The notes beneath the pieces are model-generated. The model was not told the origin of the DNA. It did not search any database and worked only from the letters and a program-made list of their open reading frames with translations. DNA of 64,000 nucleotides from FEN-299 sp963717945 (GTDB lineage: Bacteria > Acidobacteriota > Vicinamibacteria > Vicinamibacterales > Fen-181): the NCBI GenBank assembly GCA_963717945.1, contig CAVQXT010000001.1:372001-436000 (forward strand), read 5' to 3'. Numbering within the stretch: position 1 is the first letter of the stretch; each line of letters begins with the position of its first letter. The position numbers and the translations under genes are program-made. Shown here piece after piece: positions 34,695-42,537 of this stretch.

Positions 34695-35156
34695 ATGAGC
34701 GGTTCGCTCAAGAACAAGGGGCACCTCGTCCGCATGGCGGGGCTGTTCGCCGTCGGCATCCTGGCGTTCCTCGTGCTCCGATGGTGGATGGTGCCGGCCA
34801 GCTTTGGCACCTACGGCCACTACCGGGCCGCGGCGCTCGCCGACATCGGCGCCAGGCCGATGCACTACGCGGGCCGCGCCGCTTGCGAGGAGTGCCACAC
34901 GGACGTCGTCGCGCAGCGGAAGGGGAGCCGCCACGAGCGGATCGGCTGCGAGGCCTGCCACGGGCCCCAGCTCGCGCACGTGGAGGCCGGCGGCGAGAAG
35001 AAGCCGGTGCGGCCCGACTCCCGCCTGCTGTGCCCGACGTGCCACGCGGCCAGCCCGTGGAAGCCGAAGGGGTTCCCCCAGGTCGTGGTGGCCGAGCACA
35101 GCCCCGACGGCCCCTGCACCGCCTGCCACAAGGCGCACGCGCCGAAGATCTCCTGA
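34695..35156 (+). CDS. Membrane-anchored tetraheme c-type cytochrome
   Basis: Protein of 153 residues. The start at 34695 is fixed by GGAGG 8 bases upstream; the longer open frame is not protein-like. One N-terminal helix (AGLFAVGILAFLVLRWWMV) anchors the periplasmic part. Four CXXCH haem sites follow: CEECH, CEACH, CPTCH, CTACH. Extra histidines (HYRAAALADIGARPMHYAG) may be distal ligands. The protein is the cytochrome partner of an Fe-S subunit (13 bp downstream) and an NrfD-like quinol subunit. Together they probably move electrons between the menaquinone pool and periplasmic or membrane acceptors. No molybdopterin or nitrite reductase subunit is encoded beside it. Confidence 0.9.
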   Translation: MSGSLKNKGHLVRMAGLFAVGILAFLVLRWWMVPASFGTYGHYRAAALADIGARPMHYAGRAACEECHTDVVAQRKGSRHERIGCEACHGPQLAHVEAGGEKKPVRPDSRLLCPTCHAASPWKPKGFPQVVVAEHSPDGPCTACHKAHAPKIS

Positions 35157-35169
35157 GAGCGGAGCAGCC

Positions 35170-35940
35170 ATGAATCCCGACCGACGGAAATTCCTGCTCG
35201 ACACCGGCAAGCTCCTCGTCCTCACGGCCTCGGCGTCGGTGGCGTGGGAGGCGATCCTCGCCGGCAAGCCGGAGACCGCCCCCAACTACACGATGACCGA
35301 TCATTGGTGGGGGATGGTCATCGACATCGAGAAGTGCATCGGCTGCGGCAACTGCGTGCGCGCCTGCAAGGCCGAGAACGACGTGCCCAAGGACCCGCGG
35401 TTCTTCCGGACGTGGGTGGAGCGCTACCGCGTGGTGCCGGAGGATCTCGAGCACCCGGTCGTCGATTCGCCGAACGGCGGCTACGACGGGTTCTCCGACA
35501 AGGGAGGCGCCGACGCCGATCCGACCGCGAAGCACTTCTTCGTGCCCAAGCTGTGCAACCACTGCGCGGAGTCGCCGTGCACGCAGGTGTGCCCGGTCGG
35601 CGCCACCTTCATCAGCCCCGACGGCGTCGTGCTGATCGACCGGGATTACTGCCTGGGCTGCCGGTACTGCGTGCAGGCGTGCCCGTACGGCTGCCGGTTC
35701 ATCGACCCGAGGACCGAGACGGCCGACAAGTGCACGCTGTGCTACCAGCGCATCACCAGGGGTCTCACGACCGCGTGCTGCGAGACCTGCCCGACGGGCG
35801 CCCGGCAGCTCGGGGATCTCAAGAATCCGAAAGACCCGATCCATCAGTTCCTGCGCGAGCACCACGTGCTCGTGCTGAAGCCGCAGATGGCGACGGGCGC
35901 CAAGATTTACTACAACGGCCTCGACGGCTCGGTGAGGTAG
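35170..35940 (+). CDS. 4Fe-4S dicluster electron-transfer protein (NrfC/DmsB/PsrB type), Tat-exported
   Basis: Protein of 256 residues from ATG 35170 (GGAG 5 bases upstream). The N-terminus MNPDRRKFLLDTGKLLVLTA has a twin-arginine-like motif and hydrophobic stretch. Four cysteine groups are visible: CIGCGNCVRAC; CNHCAESPCTQVCPVGA; CLGCRYCVQACPYG; CTLC..CCETCPTGA. This is enough for four [4Fe-4S] clusters. It would sit on the periplasmic side between the tetraheme cytochrome and the NrfD-type membrane protein encoded 16 bp downstream. It resembles HybA/NrfC/PsrB; which acceptor it serves is not shown. Confidence 0.92.
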   Translation: MNPDRRKFLLDTGKLLVLTASASVAWEAILAGKPETAPNYTMTDHWWGMVIDIEKCIGCGNCVRACKAENDVPKDPRFFRTWVERYRVVPEDLEHPVVDSPNGGYDGFSDKGGADADPTAKHFFVPKLCNHCAESPCTQVCPVGATFISPDGVVLIDRDYCLGCRYCVQACPYGCRFIDPRTETADKCTLCYQRITRGLTTACCETCPTGARQLGDLKNPKDPIHQFLREHHVLVLKPQMATGAKIYYNGLDGSVR

Positions 35941-35956
35941 GGGGCGGAGGACACCG

Positions 35957-37153
35957 ATGGGAAGCGCGTTGCCGGCGATCCAGGGGTTCATGTACCCCAA
36001 TGAGATGGAGCTCCAGTGGAGCATCCTCATCGTGCTCTACCCGTACATCACGGGCCTCGTCGCGGGCGCCTTCATCCTGGCGTCGCTCGAGCGGGTGTTC
36101 AACGTCGAGGCGGTCAAGCCGACCTACAGGCTGGCGCTGCTGACCGCGCTGGCGTTCCTCCTCGTGGCGCCGCTGCCGCTGCAGCTGCACCTCGGCCACC
36201 CGGAGCGGTCGCTCGAGATGTACCTGACGCCGCACACCACCTCCGCGATGGCGATGTTCGGCTTCGTCTACCTCTGGTACCTGATGGTCGTGCTGGTCCT
36301 CGAGATCTGGCTCGACTACCGGAAGGAGATCGTGCTGACCTGGCGCGAGTCGCGCGGGGCGAAGCGCGCGCTCTACGGGGCGATGGCCCTCTGGTACGAC
36401 AACATCAGCCCCGAGGCGCTCGCGATCGACGACCGGGTGGGCAAGGCGATTACCGTGATCGGGATCCCGTCGGCGTTCATGCTGCACGGGTACGTCGGGT
36501 TCATCTTCGGGTCGATCAAGGCGAACCCGTGGTGGTCAACGCCCCTGATGCCGATCGTCTTCCTGTTCTCGGCCATCGTGTCGGGCATCGCGGCCGTCAT
36601 GCTGGTCTACATGGTGACGGCCTGGTGGCGCGAGCGCCGGTTCGACATGGCGTGCCTCGACACGATCGGGCGGTACCTGTTCTACGCGTTCGTCATCGAC
36701 TTCTCGCTCGAGATGCTCGACCTCATCCACCGCATCTACGAGGCCGACGAGTCGTTCCGGGCGCTCGACTTCATGGTGCACACCCAGCTGTGGGTGTCGC
36801 AGGTGATCGTGCAGATCCTGGTGGGCACGCTCGTGCCGATCTTCATGCTCGGCGCGGTGCAGCTGCTCCGGATGAGCGAGACGGTGAGGCGGCGCATCTA
36901 CGGCATCGCCGGCGTGCTGACGCTCATCGGCATCTTCGCGATGCGCTGGAACGTCGTCATCGGCGGCCAGCTGTTCTCGAAGAGCTTCCTCGGCTACACC
37001 GCCTACAAGATGGCGTGGGCGACGAAGGAAGGGCTGCTGCCGGCGACCGCGCTGATGCTGCTGCCGTTTGTGATCCTCGCGGTGCTCATTCGGCTTCTGC
37101 CGCCGTGGCGGTCGCCGAAGCGCCGCGCCGGCGCCGACGTGTCGGTGATGTAG
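35957..37153 (+). CDS. nrfD: NrfD/PsrC family quinol-interacting membrane subunit
   Basis: Protein of 398 residues with about nine to ten hydrophobic helices. NrfD/PsrC features include an N-terminal E(M/L)QWSILIVLYPYITGLVAGAF segment, PLPLQLHLGHPERSLEMYLT (helix 3 region with the conserved HLGHP) and FMLHGYVGFIFGSIKANPWW. It exchanges electrons and protons with menaquinol in the inner membrane. With the preceding cytochrome and Fe-S genes it forms a minimal three-subunit electron-transfer module. An inverted-repeat element begins 5 bases after its stop. Confidence 0.92.
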   Translation: MGSALPAIQGFMYPNEMELQWSILIVLYPYITGLVAGAFILASLERVFNVEAVKPTYRLALLTALAFLLVAPLPLQLHLGHPERSLEMYLTPHTTSAMAMFGFVYLWYLMVVLVLEIWLDYRKEIVLTWRESRGAKRALYGAMALWYDNISPEALAIDDRVGKAITVIGIPSAFMLHGYVGFIFGSIKANPWWSTPLMPIVFLFSAIVSGIAAVMLVYMVTAWWRERRFDMACLDTIGRYLFYAFVIDFSLEMLDLIHRIYEADESFRALDFMVHTQLWVSQVIVQILVGTLVPIFMLGAVQLLRMSETVRRRIYGIAGVLTLIGIFAMRWNVVIGGQLFSKSFLGYTAYKMAWATKEGLLPATALMLLPFVILAVLIRLLPPWRSPKRRAGADVSVM

Positions 37154-37158
37154 CCCGA

Positions 37159-37230
37159 AATTGGATCGGGACGAATTTCAGAATCTGCCATCCTCACGTC
37201 GCAGAAATTGAAATTCGTCCCGATCGAATT
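37159..37230. repeat. MITE-like inverted-repeat element, copy 2 (72 bp)
   Basis: The arms 37159-37180 and 37209-37230 are complementary at 21 of 22 positions and are the same arm sequence as in the element at 28488-28620. The interior is only 28 bp here. It shares GCAGAAAT just before the right arm with copy 1. It lies between convergent nrfD and a trypsin-like gene, where it may also act as a terminator. Confidence 0.75.
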
Positions 37231-37246
37231 GCGCTCGCGAATTGCG

Positions 37247-38755
37247 CTAGAGCCAGGGAAAGCCCCCGCCAGCGCGGGGGTATCTCTGGAGGACGTCCGC
37301 CGGGACCTTCACCCGCAGCGTCTTCATGGCGTTGCCCCGGCGGACGACCACATCGAGCGTGTTCCCCGCGTTCTTTTCGACGACCAGCTTGAAATCCTCG
37401 ATGTCACCGCCCGCGGCGAACGCCTGGCCGCCGGCGGAAGCAATCGTGTCTCCTGGGCGGAGGTCGAGCTTGCCGCCAAGCGCCCCGCTCGCAATACCGA
37501 CGACGAAGAACGGGTTGTTGGCGAAAATATGGGCGCCGAGGACCAGTCGGCTCTTCCTGTCGGCCAGCCCGAGGACATAGCGCATCTCCGGAGGCAGGGC
37601 CTTGAGGAATACCGGGGAAGCCTCGGCGAGGCGCCGGAAGTCCGGCTGCAGGGCCACGATCTGGTCGGGGATCGAGGCCAGGAGCCCGCTCGCGCGCCTC
37701 GCGGCGTCCTCGGCCTGTGGCGTCTCCTTGTTGGGCGAGGTGTGCTTGTTCAGCGCGGCGCAATTGGCCTCGTAGTCCAGGGCCGTTTTCTCCTTGGCAA
37801 AGAGCTGGCCGGCCGCCTGGACCAGTTTCTCCCTCAGCGGATCGGTCGGCTTGAGCCAGCCCAATTGGGCGATGGAGTTGTCGAGACTCGAGACGAGCTT
37901 GTACATGTCGAGGCCGAGAGCGCCGAAGCGGGTGATCCTGTAAATGTCCGCCGCCAGGAGCGAGTGGTGCGACCACGTGTTGTGGATCTCGATGAGGGCG
38001 GCGGCCAGGCCGGCGTCGATGGCATCGTTCGGCGTCGTGGCGGCGGGGCCTCCCGACGCCTGCGGCTGCGCGGTGGAGGGGCCCCAGGGCTGGACCGGCA
38101 GGGACGATTCGAGTGCGAGGACGTAGGCTGACGGCAGCGCCATCGCGATGTCCTTGCCGGTTCCGGCGACCATCACGTGCACGCCCGCGACCTCGCCACG
38201 GGCGTCGATGATCGGGCAGCCGTTGTTGCCTTCGGGGATCTCCCCGGACAACCGGTAGAACTTGACGCCGCCGGTCACCAGGATCTCGGCGACGGTCGCC
38301 TCGACAACCCCGAAGGCCCCCTCCTTGGCGACAGGACAGTAGACCTTCGCGCCGACGGCGAGCTCGGCGGGCGCGACCTTGAGCATCGGGCGGCCGAACG
38401 ACTTGATCCGGATGAGGGCGACGTTCCGCCGCTCGTCCTTGTCGACGACGCCGGAGCACTCGAACTCCTCGCCGTTCGGAAAGACCGCGGTGACCCGCGC
38501 CGCATCCGTCAGCACGTGCAGCGCCGTCACGAGCATGCCCTCCTTCACGCCAAGGAAGGCCATGGCCGAGACGGTCTTCCCATCGGGGCGGCGGATGTTG
38601 AGCGCCACCACCGACGGAAGGACCGTGCGGCTCACGTCGGCGGGCTTCAGCTCCTGCCCCATGGGGGTCGGGGACGCGGCCAGGCCGGGCCATCCGGGAG
38701 CGGCGAGAGACAGTGCCAGCGCGACGAGGACGCTTCGCTTGTCGGGAGTTCGCAT
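37247..38755 (-). CDS. Trypsin-like/HtrA-like protein with PDZ domain, catalytic residues substituted
   Basis: Protein of 502 residues with a signal peptide (ends LAAS). Residues ~40-220 are a chymotrypsin-like fold of the HtrA type: LVTALHVLTDAARV keeps His80, but the usual Asp position reads RRNVALIRI (Asn111) and the serine motif GNSGGP reads GNNGCPI (Asn178). A helical middle (~240-390) precedes a C-terminal PDZ-like domain (LDLRPGDTIASAGGQAFAAG, VVRRGNAMKTLRVKVP). With two of three triad residues replaced it is probably not a protease. A periplasmic binding or scaffold role is the likely alternative. It is alone on the minus strand downstream of an exported hydrolase. Confidence 0.85.
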   Translation of the reverse strand: MRTPDKRSVLVALALSLAAPGWPGLAASPTPMGQELKPADVSRTVLPSVVALNIRRPDGKTVSAMAFLGVKEGMLVTALHVLTDAARVTAVFPNGEEFECSGVVDKDERRNVALIRIKSFGRPMLKVAPAELAVGAKVYCPVAKEGAFGVVEATVAEILVTGGVKFYRLSGEIPEGNNGCPIIDARGEVAGVHVMVAGTGKDIAMALPSAYVLALESSLPVQPWGPSTAQPQASGGPAATTPNDAIDAGLAAALIEIHNTWSHHSLLAADIYRITRFGALGLDMYKLVSSLDNSIAQLGWLKPTDPLREKLVQAAGQLFAKEKTALDYEANCAALNKHTSPNKETPQAEDAARRASGLLASIPDQIVALQPDFRRLAEASPVFLKALPPEMRYVLGLADRKSRLVLGAHIFANNPFFVVGIASGALGGKLDLRPGDTIASAGGQAFAAGGDIEDFKLVVEKNAGNTLDVVVRRGNAMKTLRVKVPADVLQRYPRAGGGFPWL

Positions 38756-38882
38756 GGTCGGTTGAACCTCATGAAGCCGGGGCAGCGGGGGGCACTATCC
38801 GCTTATCGGCTCATGAGTTCCCGGCGATACGGCTCACCGTCAGCCGCCCTGGAAGTTGGATCGGGTCGGCCGCGCGGCTCTA

Positions 38883-38962
38883 GGCTCTGGACTCTCGACT
38901 CTTGGCCGTGTCCGGCCCAAGGTCGAACACCGCCGAGAGCCCAAAGCCGAGAGCCCAGAGCC
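38883..38962. repeat. Inverted repeat with degenerate GGCTCT units
   Basis: GGCTCTGGACTCTCG (38883-38897) and CGAGAGCCCAGAGCC (38948-38962) pair at 14 of 15 positions. The arms are built from reiterated GGCTCT/GAGAGCC words, and a shorter GGCCGTGTCCGGCC palindrome lies inside. It ends 2 bases before the stop codon of the hydrolase and may terminate it. The rest of the 208-bp gap shows nothing recognisable. Confidence 0.55.
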
Positions 38963-38963
38963 G

Positions 38964-40070
38964 TCAGCGAGCCGCCGTCGGTCTTTCTAGCGCGGCGAGG
39001 AACTCCTTCAGATATCCCTGCCAGATCACCGGCCACGAGTGCGTGCCGTGCCCGCGCGTCTCGGACGTGATGGGCAGCAGCACGTACTTGCCGTGCGCGA
39101 CGCGCGGCATCAGCTTCTCCATCAGGCCCAGCTCCGGCGGATTGATCAGATCGTCGGCCGAGTTGATCGCGAGCAGCGGAGCCTTGATCTTCTCGAGCGC
39201 GACCGACGGGTCGTACTCCCTCGACGAATCGAACTGGTAAATCATGTCGTTGGCGTCCACGCCGCTGCCGCGCGAGCGGAGCTGCTGGACGAGGAGGGCG
39301 TCGGCCGCGTCGCGGGTGGGCGCGTCCTTCTGCGCCTGCATCGTGGAGCCGGCCATCAAGGTCAGGATCTTGACCGCCGCGTCGAGACCCGGCGGCGGCG
39401 TCGTGTAGTCACCGCCGTTCCACGCCGGGTCGTTCCTGATGCTGTCCATGAGCATCTTGCGCCACATCCGGTTGCGGCCCGCGATCTGCGTCGGCACGCT
39501 GGCAAGCGGCACCAGGCCGTCCATGAAGTCCGGGTAGGCCTCGCCCCACATCCACGTCTGCATGCCGCCCATCGAGGTGCCCATCACGAGCTCGAGGTGA
39601 TTGAGCTTCAGTCCCTCGGTCACGAGGCGGTACTGGGCCGTCACCATGTCGGCGTAGGTGTACTTCGGGAACCTGGCGTGAAGGCCGTCGCTCGGCTTGC
39701 TGCTTTTGCCGTGGCCGATGCCGTCGGGCAGGATCAGGTAGTGCGTCCGCGCGTCGAGCAGTTGCCCGGGCCCGAACAGCACGTCCGCGAAGTTCCGGCT
39801 CAGGAACCCCTGGCCGGTCCCGCCGGTGCCGTGGAGGATGATGACGGCGTTCCGGACGACGCCGCTGGCGTCGCGCCGGGGCTCGCCGAGCGTGACGTAG
39901 TGGAGCTTCAACTCCGGCAGCGTTTCGCCGGTCGTGAAGCGGAAGTCCTTGATGACGAAATCGCCTGGCACGGCAGCCGGGCGAGCGGGGGCGGCTGGCT
40001 GGGCCTGGGCCGAGCAGACGGCGGCGGACAGGACGATCGCGATGGAGACCGCTGCGAGGATGTGCTTCAT
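38964..40070 (-). CDS. Secreted alpha/beta-hydrolase, homoserine O-acetyltransferase (MetX)-like
   Basis: Protein of 368 residues with a signal peptide (MKHILAAVSIAIVLSAAVCS, ends QAQP). It has MetX-family landmarks: FRFTTGETLPELKLHYVTLG, NAVIILHGTGG, YLILPDGIGHGKSSKPSD, the nucleophile elbow LVMGTSMGGMQTWMW, the acid in LLAINSADDLINPPELG and the histidine in SETRGHGTHSW. Export argues against a role in methionine synthesis. Such periplasmic relatives are annotated only as alpha/beta-fold hydrolases. The substrate is unknown. Confidence 0.87.
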   Translation of the reverse strand: MKHILAAVSIAIVLSAAVCSAQAQPAAPARPAAVPGDFVIKDFRFTTGETLPELKLHYVTLGEPRRDASGVVRNAVIILHGTGGTGQGFLSRNFADVLFGPGQLLDARTHYLILPDGIGHGKSSKPSDGLHARFPKYTYADMVTAQYRLVTEGLKLNHLELVMGTSMGGMQTWMWGEAYPDFMDGLVPLASVPTQIAGRNRMWRKMLMDSIRNDPAWNGGDYTTPPPGLDAAVKILTLMAGSTMQAQKDAPTRDAADALLVQQLRSRGSGVDANDMIYQFDSSREYDPSVALEKIKAPLLAINSADDLINPPELGLMEKLMPRVAHGKYVLLPITSETRGHGTHSWPVIWQGYLKEFLAALERPTAAR

Positions 40071-40107
40071 CCCCGCAGCGTAGTCTCAGGCCGGCCCGAA
40101 ATCAACG

Positions 40108-41925
40108 CTACTTCGCGATGGCGAATCTCACCGTCACCGTGATGTCCACCGGCACCGCCGTGCCGTCGAGGCGGACCGGCGAGAACTTCCACAAGCGGAT
40201 CGCGTCCATCGCGGCAGCGGACAAGATGGCATCGGAATCTGGCTCCGGCTTCAATTCGCCGACCGATCCGTCGGTGAGGACCCGGCCGTGGATCACCACG
40301 ACGCCCGATGTGCCTGCCGCGGCGTAGGACGGCGGGTAGATCGGCTTCGCGTCATCGAGCTTGGACGGCGGCGTGAGGCAGCCGCCTTGCTGCGTGTCCG
40401 CACACGGATCGGCGGCCGGCGGCGCGCCGACCTGCCGGGCCACGGGAACGGCCGGGCCGGTGGAGGCCACGCTGCCCGCCGCGGCGCTGACGACCACTGT
40501 TTCCTGGAGCGAGCCCACCGCCAGGAAGATGCGGGGGGCGGCCTGCTGGCCGGCGTCGATCGACATCTTGATGCGGGCGCTCTTGAACCCGGGCTTGCTG
40601 ACCGACACCTGGTAGGTGCCGGCCACGAACCCCGAGGCGACGAACTGTCCGTCGCGGCCCGTGCGCCCTTCCGCGTTGAGCTGCGGCGCATCGCACGTGA
40701 GTGTCACGACCGCGTTCGGCACCGGCCGCTGGAATTGATCCATGACCGTGACCGCGATGCCCGTCGTCGGGCCGACCTGCGGCTCGGGAGTGGGTGACGA
40801 CCTCGGCGCGGCTGCGGCCGGCACGGGCGTCGGCGCGGCGCTTGCCGGCATGGCCGTGGCCGGGACCGGAGCAGGCGCGGGTGTCGGGGCCGGGACGGCA
40901 GCCGGGCTCGGCGCCGGCGATGCCACCGGAACCGCCGGGCCGGCCTGTGGCGCCACGGCCGCGGTGAGTGAGAGACCGGCCAGCGCGACGGTCACGGCGA
41001 CGCAGGCCAGGATGACGATGAGTGCGGGGATGCGGCCGGCCGGGGAACGATCCAGATGAGGGTTCAACATGATGCGGATTCTCCTCTCGAGGTCGGACGG
41101 GCGCGCCATCGCCGGCGCGGGGAGCAAGGGGCCGCGGCCGCGGCGGAACAGCCGCGCGAGATCGACGAGCTCGGTGGCGTAGGCCGGCGCCGCCACCCCG
41201 AGGCGCAGCACCGCGTCGTCGCACGCGTGCTCGCTCTCGAGACGGAGGCGGTGACAGGCGACCCAGGCCAGCGGGTTGAACCAGTAGGCGCACCGCACGC
41301 ACTCCGCCAGCAGGTGCACCGCCCAGTCGCCTCGTCGGATGTGCGCCAGCTCGTGGCCCAGGACGACGCGAATGCGGCCGTCCGACCATTCGCCGGCGCT
41401 GGCGGGGAGCAGCACCCGCGGCCGCCGCAGGCCCCACGTGAAAAGGAGCGTCGGGTGGGTCGTCTGCAGGAGGGTGAGAGGCCGCCCGAGGCCGCAGCGC
41501 TTCCCCAGGTCGGCCGCCGCCGCCGACCACCGTTCGTCGGTGACGGGGCGCGCCCGGCGGGCGATGCGTGCGAGCCGCGCCAGCCCGAACGCCAGGAGCA
41601 GCAGGCTGACGCCGGCGCCGACGCCCCACACCGTCCGGAGGCTGGGGACGACATGCGAGACGCTGCTGCCGCCCGCAGTCGCCGCCACCGTCGTCGTGCC
41701 GCTCTGCGTGCCCTCGCCGCTCAGCGCGAGCGGCTTCGCCGCCTCGACGCCCGGCGCGGCGAAGACAGGGACGCGCCAGGTGGGCGCGAGAGATTCGGCC
41801 AGCGGCACGAGCGCGGCGCAGACGATGGCTGCCGCCAGGATGCAATGGCGTAGGGCGGCCGAACGCCGGCGCAGGACCAGCGCGGCGGCGAGCGCGAGAC
41901 ACAGAACGAGGGTGCTTGTGATCAC
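40108..41925 (-). CDS. M56 (BlaR1-like) membrane metallopeptidase fused to carboxypeptidase-regulatory and TonB-C domains
   Basis: Protein of 605 residues. Membrane helices at ~1-45 and ~100-120 enclose the peptidase region with zinc motif VVLGHELAHIRRGDW (His191, His195) and ESEHACDDAVL. A further helix follows (~290-320), then a Pro/Ala-rich linker, a CarboxypepD_reg sandwich (TGIAVTVMDQFQRPVPNAVV, GTYQVSVSKPGFKSARI) and a C-terminal TonB-like domain (VVVIHGRVLTDGSVGELKPE, AAMDAIRLWKFSPVRLDG). BlaR1-type proteins sense a signal outside and cleave the BlaI repressor inside. Here the usual penicillin-sensor domain is replaced by a sandwich plus TonB-C module. It overlaps the upstream blaI-like gene by ATGA, so the two are co-translated. 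Confidence 0.9.
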   Translation of the reverse strand: MITSTLVLCLALAAALVLRRRSAALRHCILAAAIVCAALVPLAESLAPTWRVPVFAAPGVEAAKPLALSGEGTQSGTTTVAATAGGSSVSHVVPSLRTVWGVGAGVSLLLLAFGLARLARIARRARPVTDERWSAAAADLGKRCGLGRPLTLLQTTHPTLLFTWGLRRPRVLLPASAGEWSDGRIRVVLGHELAHIRRGDWAVHLLAECVRCAYWFNPLAWVACHRLRLESEHACDDAVLRLGVAAPAYATELVDLARLFRRGRGPLLPAPAMARPSDLERRIRIMLNPHLDRSPAGRIPALIVILACVAVTVALAGLSLTAAVAPQAGPAVPVASPAPSPAAVPAPTPAPAPVPATAMPASAAPTPVPAAAAPRSSPTPEPQVGPTTGIAVTVMDQFQRPVPNAVVTLTCDAPQLNAEGRTGRDGQFVASGFVAGTYQVSVSKPGFKSARIKMSIDAGQQAAPRIFLAVGSLQETVVVSAAAGSVASTGPAVPVARQVGAPPAADPCADTQQGGCLTPPSKLDDAKPIYPPSYAAAGTSGVVVIHGRVLTDGSVGELKPEPDSDAILSAAAMDAIRLWKFSPVRLDGTAVPVDITVTVRFAIAK

Positions 41926-42314
41926 CGCCGCCCCTCCTTCCTCGCCTTCGACACGAGGTCCTCGATGCGCGCCAGGTCGTCGTCGGAGAGGCGCGAGGTG
42001 TCGCCGCCCAGCAGGGCGGCCACCACCTGCTCGGGCGACCCGTCGTAGAAGGTGTCCACGAGGTGCTTGAGCGCCGACTTGCGCGCCGAGCGCCGGGGGA
42101 CGGCGGGGGTGTAGACGTAGCGCAGCCCCTGCTCCTCGTGCCGGACGTGGCCCTTGTCCTCGAGAACGCGGAGCTGCGTGCGGACGGTGGAGTAGTGCGG
42201 GTCGCCGGGCATCTCGTCCATCACCTCGGCGGCGGTCGCGCGCCCGCGGCGGTAGAGAATGTCCATGATCTGGCGTTCGCGGCGGGTCAGGGCGGCGTGC
42301 GGGGTGGTGGGCAT
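41922..42314 (-). CDS. blaI: BlaI/MecI family transcriptional repressor
   Basis: Protein of 130 residues. A winged helix-turn-helix (LTRRERQIMDILYRRGRATA, AEVMDEMPGDPHYSTVRTQL, RVLEDKGHVRHEEQGLRYVY) is followed by the dimerisation and cleavage region (SALKHLVDTFYDGSPEQVVAALL). This is the standard BlaI length and layout. It should repress its own operon with the M56 gene until that peptidase is activated. An inverted GTTAG/CTAAC repeat lies just upstream. In Acidobacteriota such pairs are numerous and often not linked to beta-lactam resistance; no beta-lactamase is present here. Confidence 0.95.
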   Translation of the reverse strand: MPTTPHAALTRRERQIMDILYRRGRATAAEVMDEMPGDPHYSTVRTQLRVLEDKGHVRHEEQGLRYVYTPAVPRRSARKSALKHLVDTFYDGSPEQVVAALLGGDTSRLSDDDLARIEDLVSKARKEGRR

Positions 42315-42316
42315 CT

Positions 42317-42350
42317 GTTAGCTCCGTAGCATGTCGGCTATAAAACTAAC
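42317..42350 (-). promoter_or_regulatory. Putative BlaI operator/promoter
   Basis: Upstream of blaI (minus strand) the sequence reads GTTAG-TTTTATAGCC...GGAG-CTAAC, an inverted repeat of GTTAG with its centre between 42333 and 42334. An AT-rich TTTATA lies within it. A repressor site overlapping the promoter is the expected arrangement for autoregulated BlaI pairs. Confidence 0.45.
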
Positions 42351-42425
42351 ACCTCGTCAGGCGAGTGTCAAGCGGGTATTTGTGAGGACGTTGCGACGCG
42401 GTGTGTGTCGCCACCGCCCGTCCGC

Positions 42426-42537
42426 CGGGTCTAAAGACCCGGCCTACGTACGATCCTCCGGTACGTAGGCCGGCCCTTCAGGGCCGGCGACGTCGATCCT
42501 CCGGTACGTAGGCCGGCCCTTCAGGGCCGGCGACGTC
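42426..42537. repeat. Hairpin repeats including a 43-bp tandem duplication
   Basis: CCGGGTC-TAAA-GACCCGG is followed by CCTACGTACGATCC, then two direct 43-bp units (42452-42494, 42495-42537). Each unit contains GGCCGGCCC-TTCA-GGGCCGGC and GTACGTAGG. The second unit runs into the 3' end of the symporter gene and supplies its TGA stop. The flank CCTACGTACGA recurs at ~61.44 kb next to another TGAA-loop hairpin. Confidence 0.85.
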
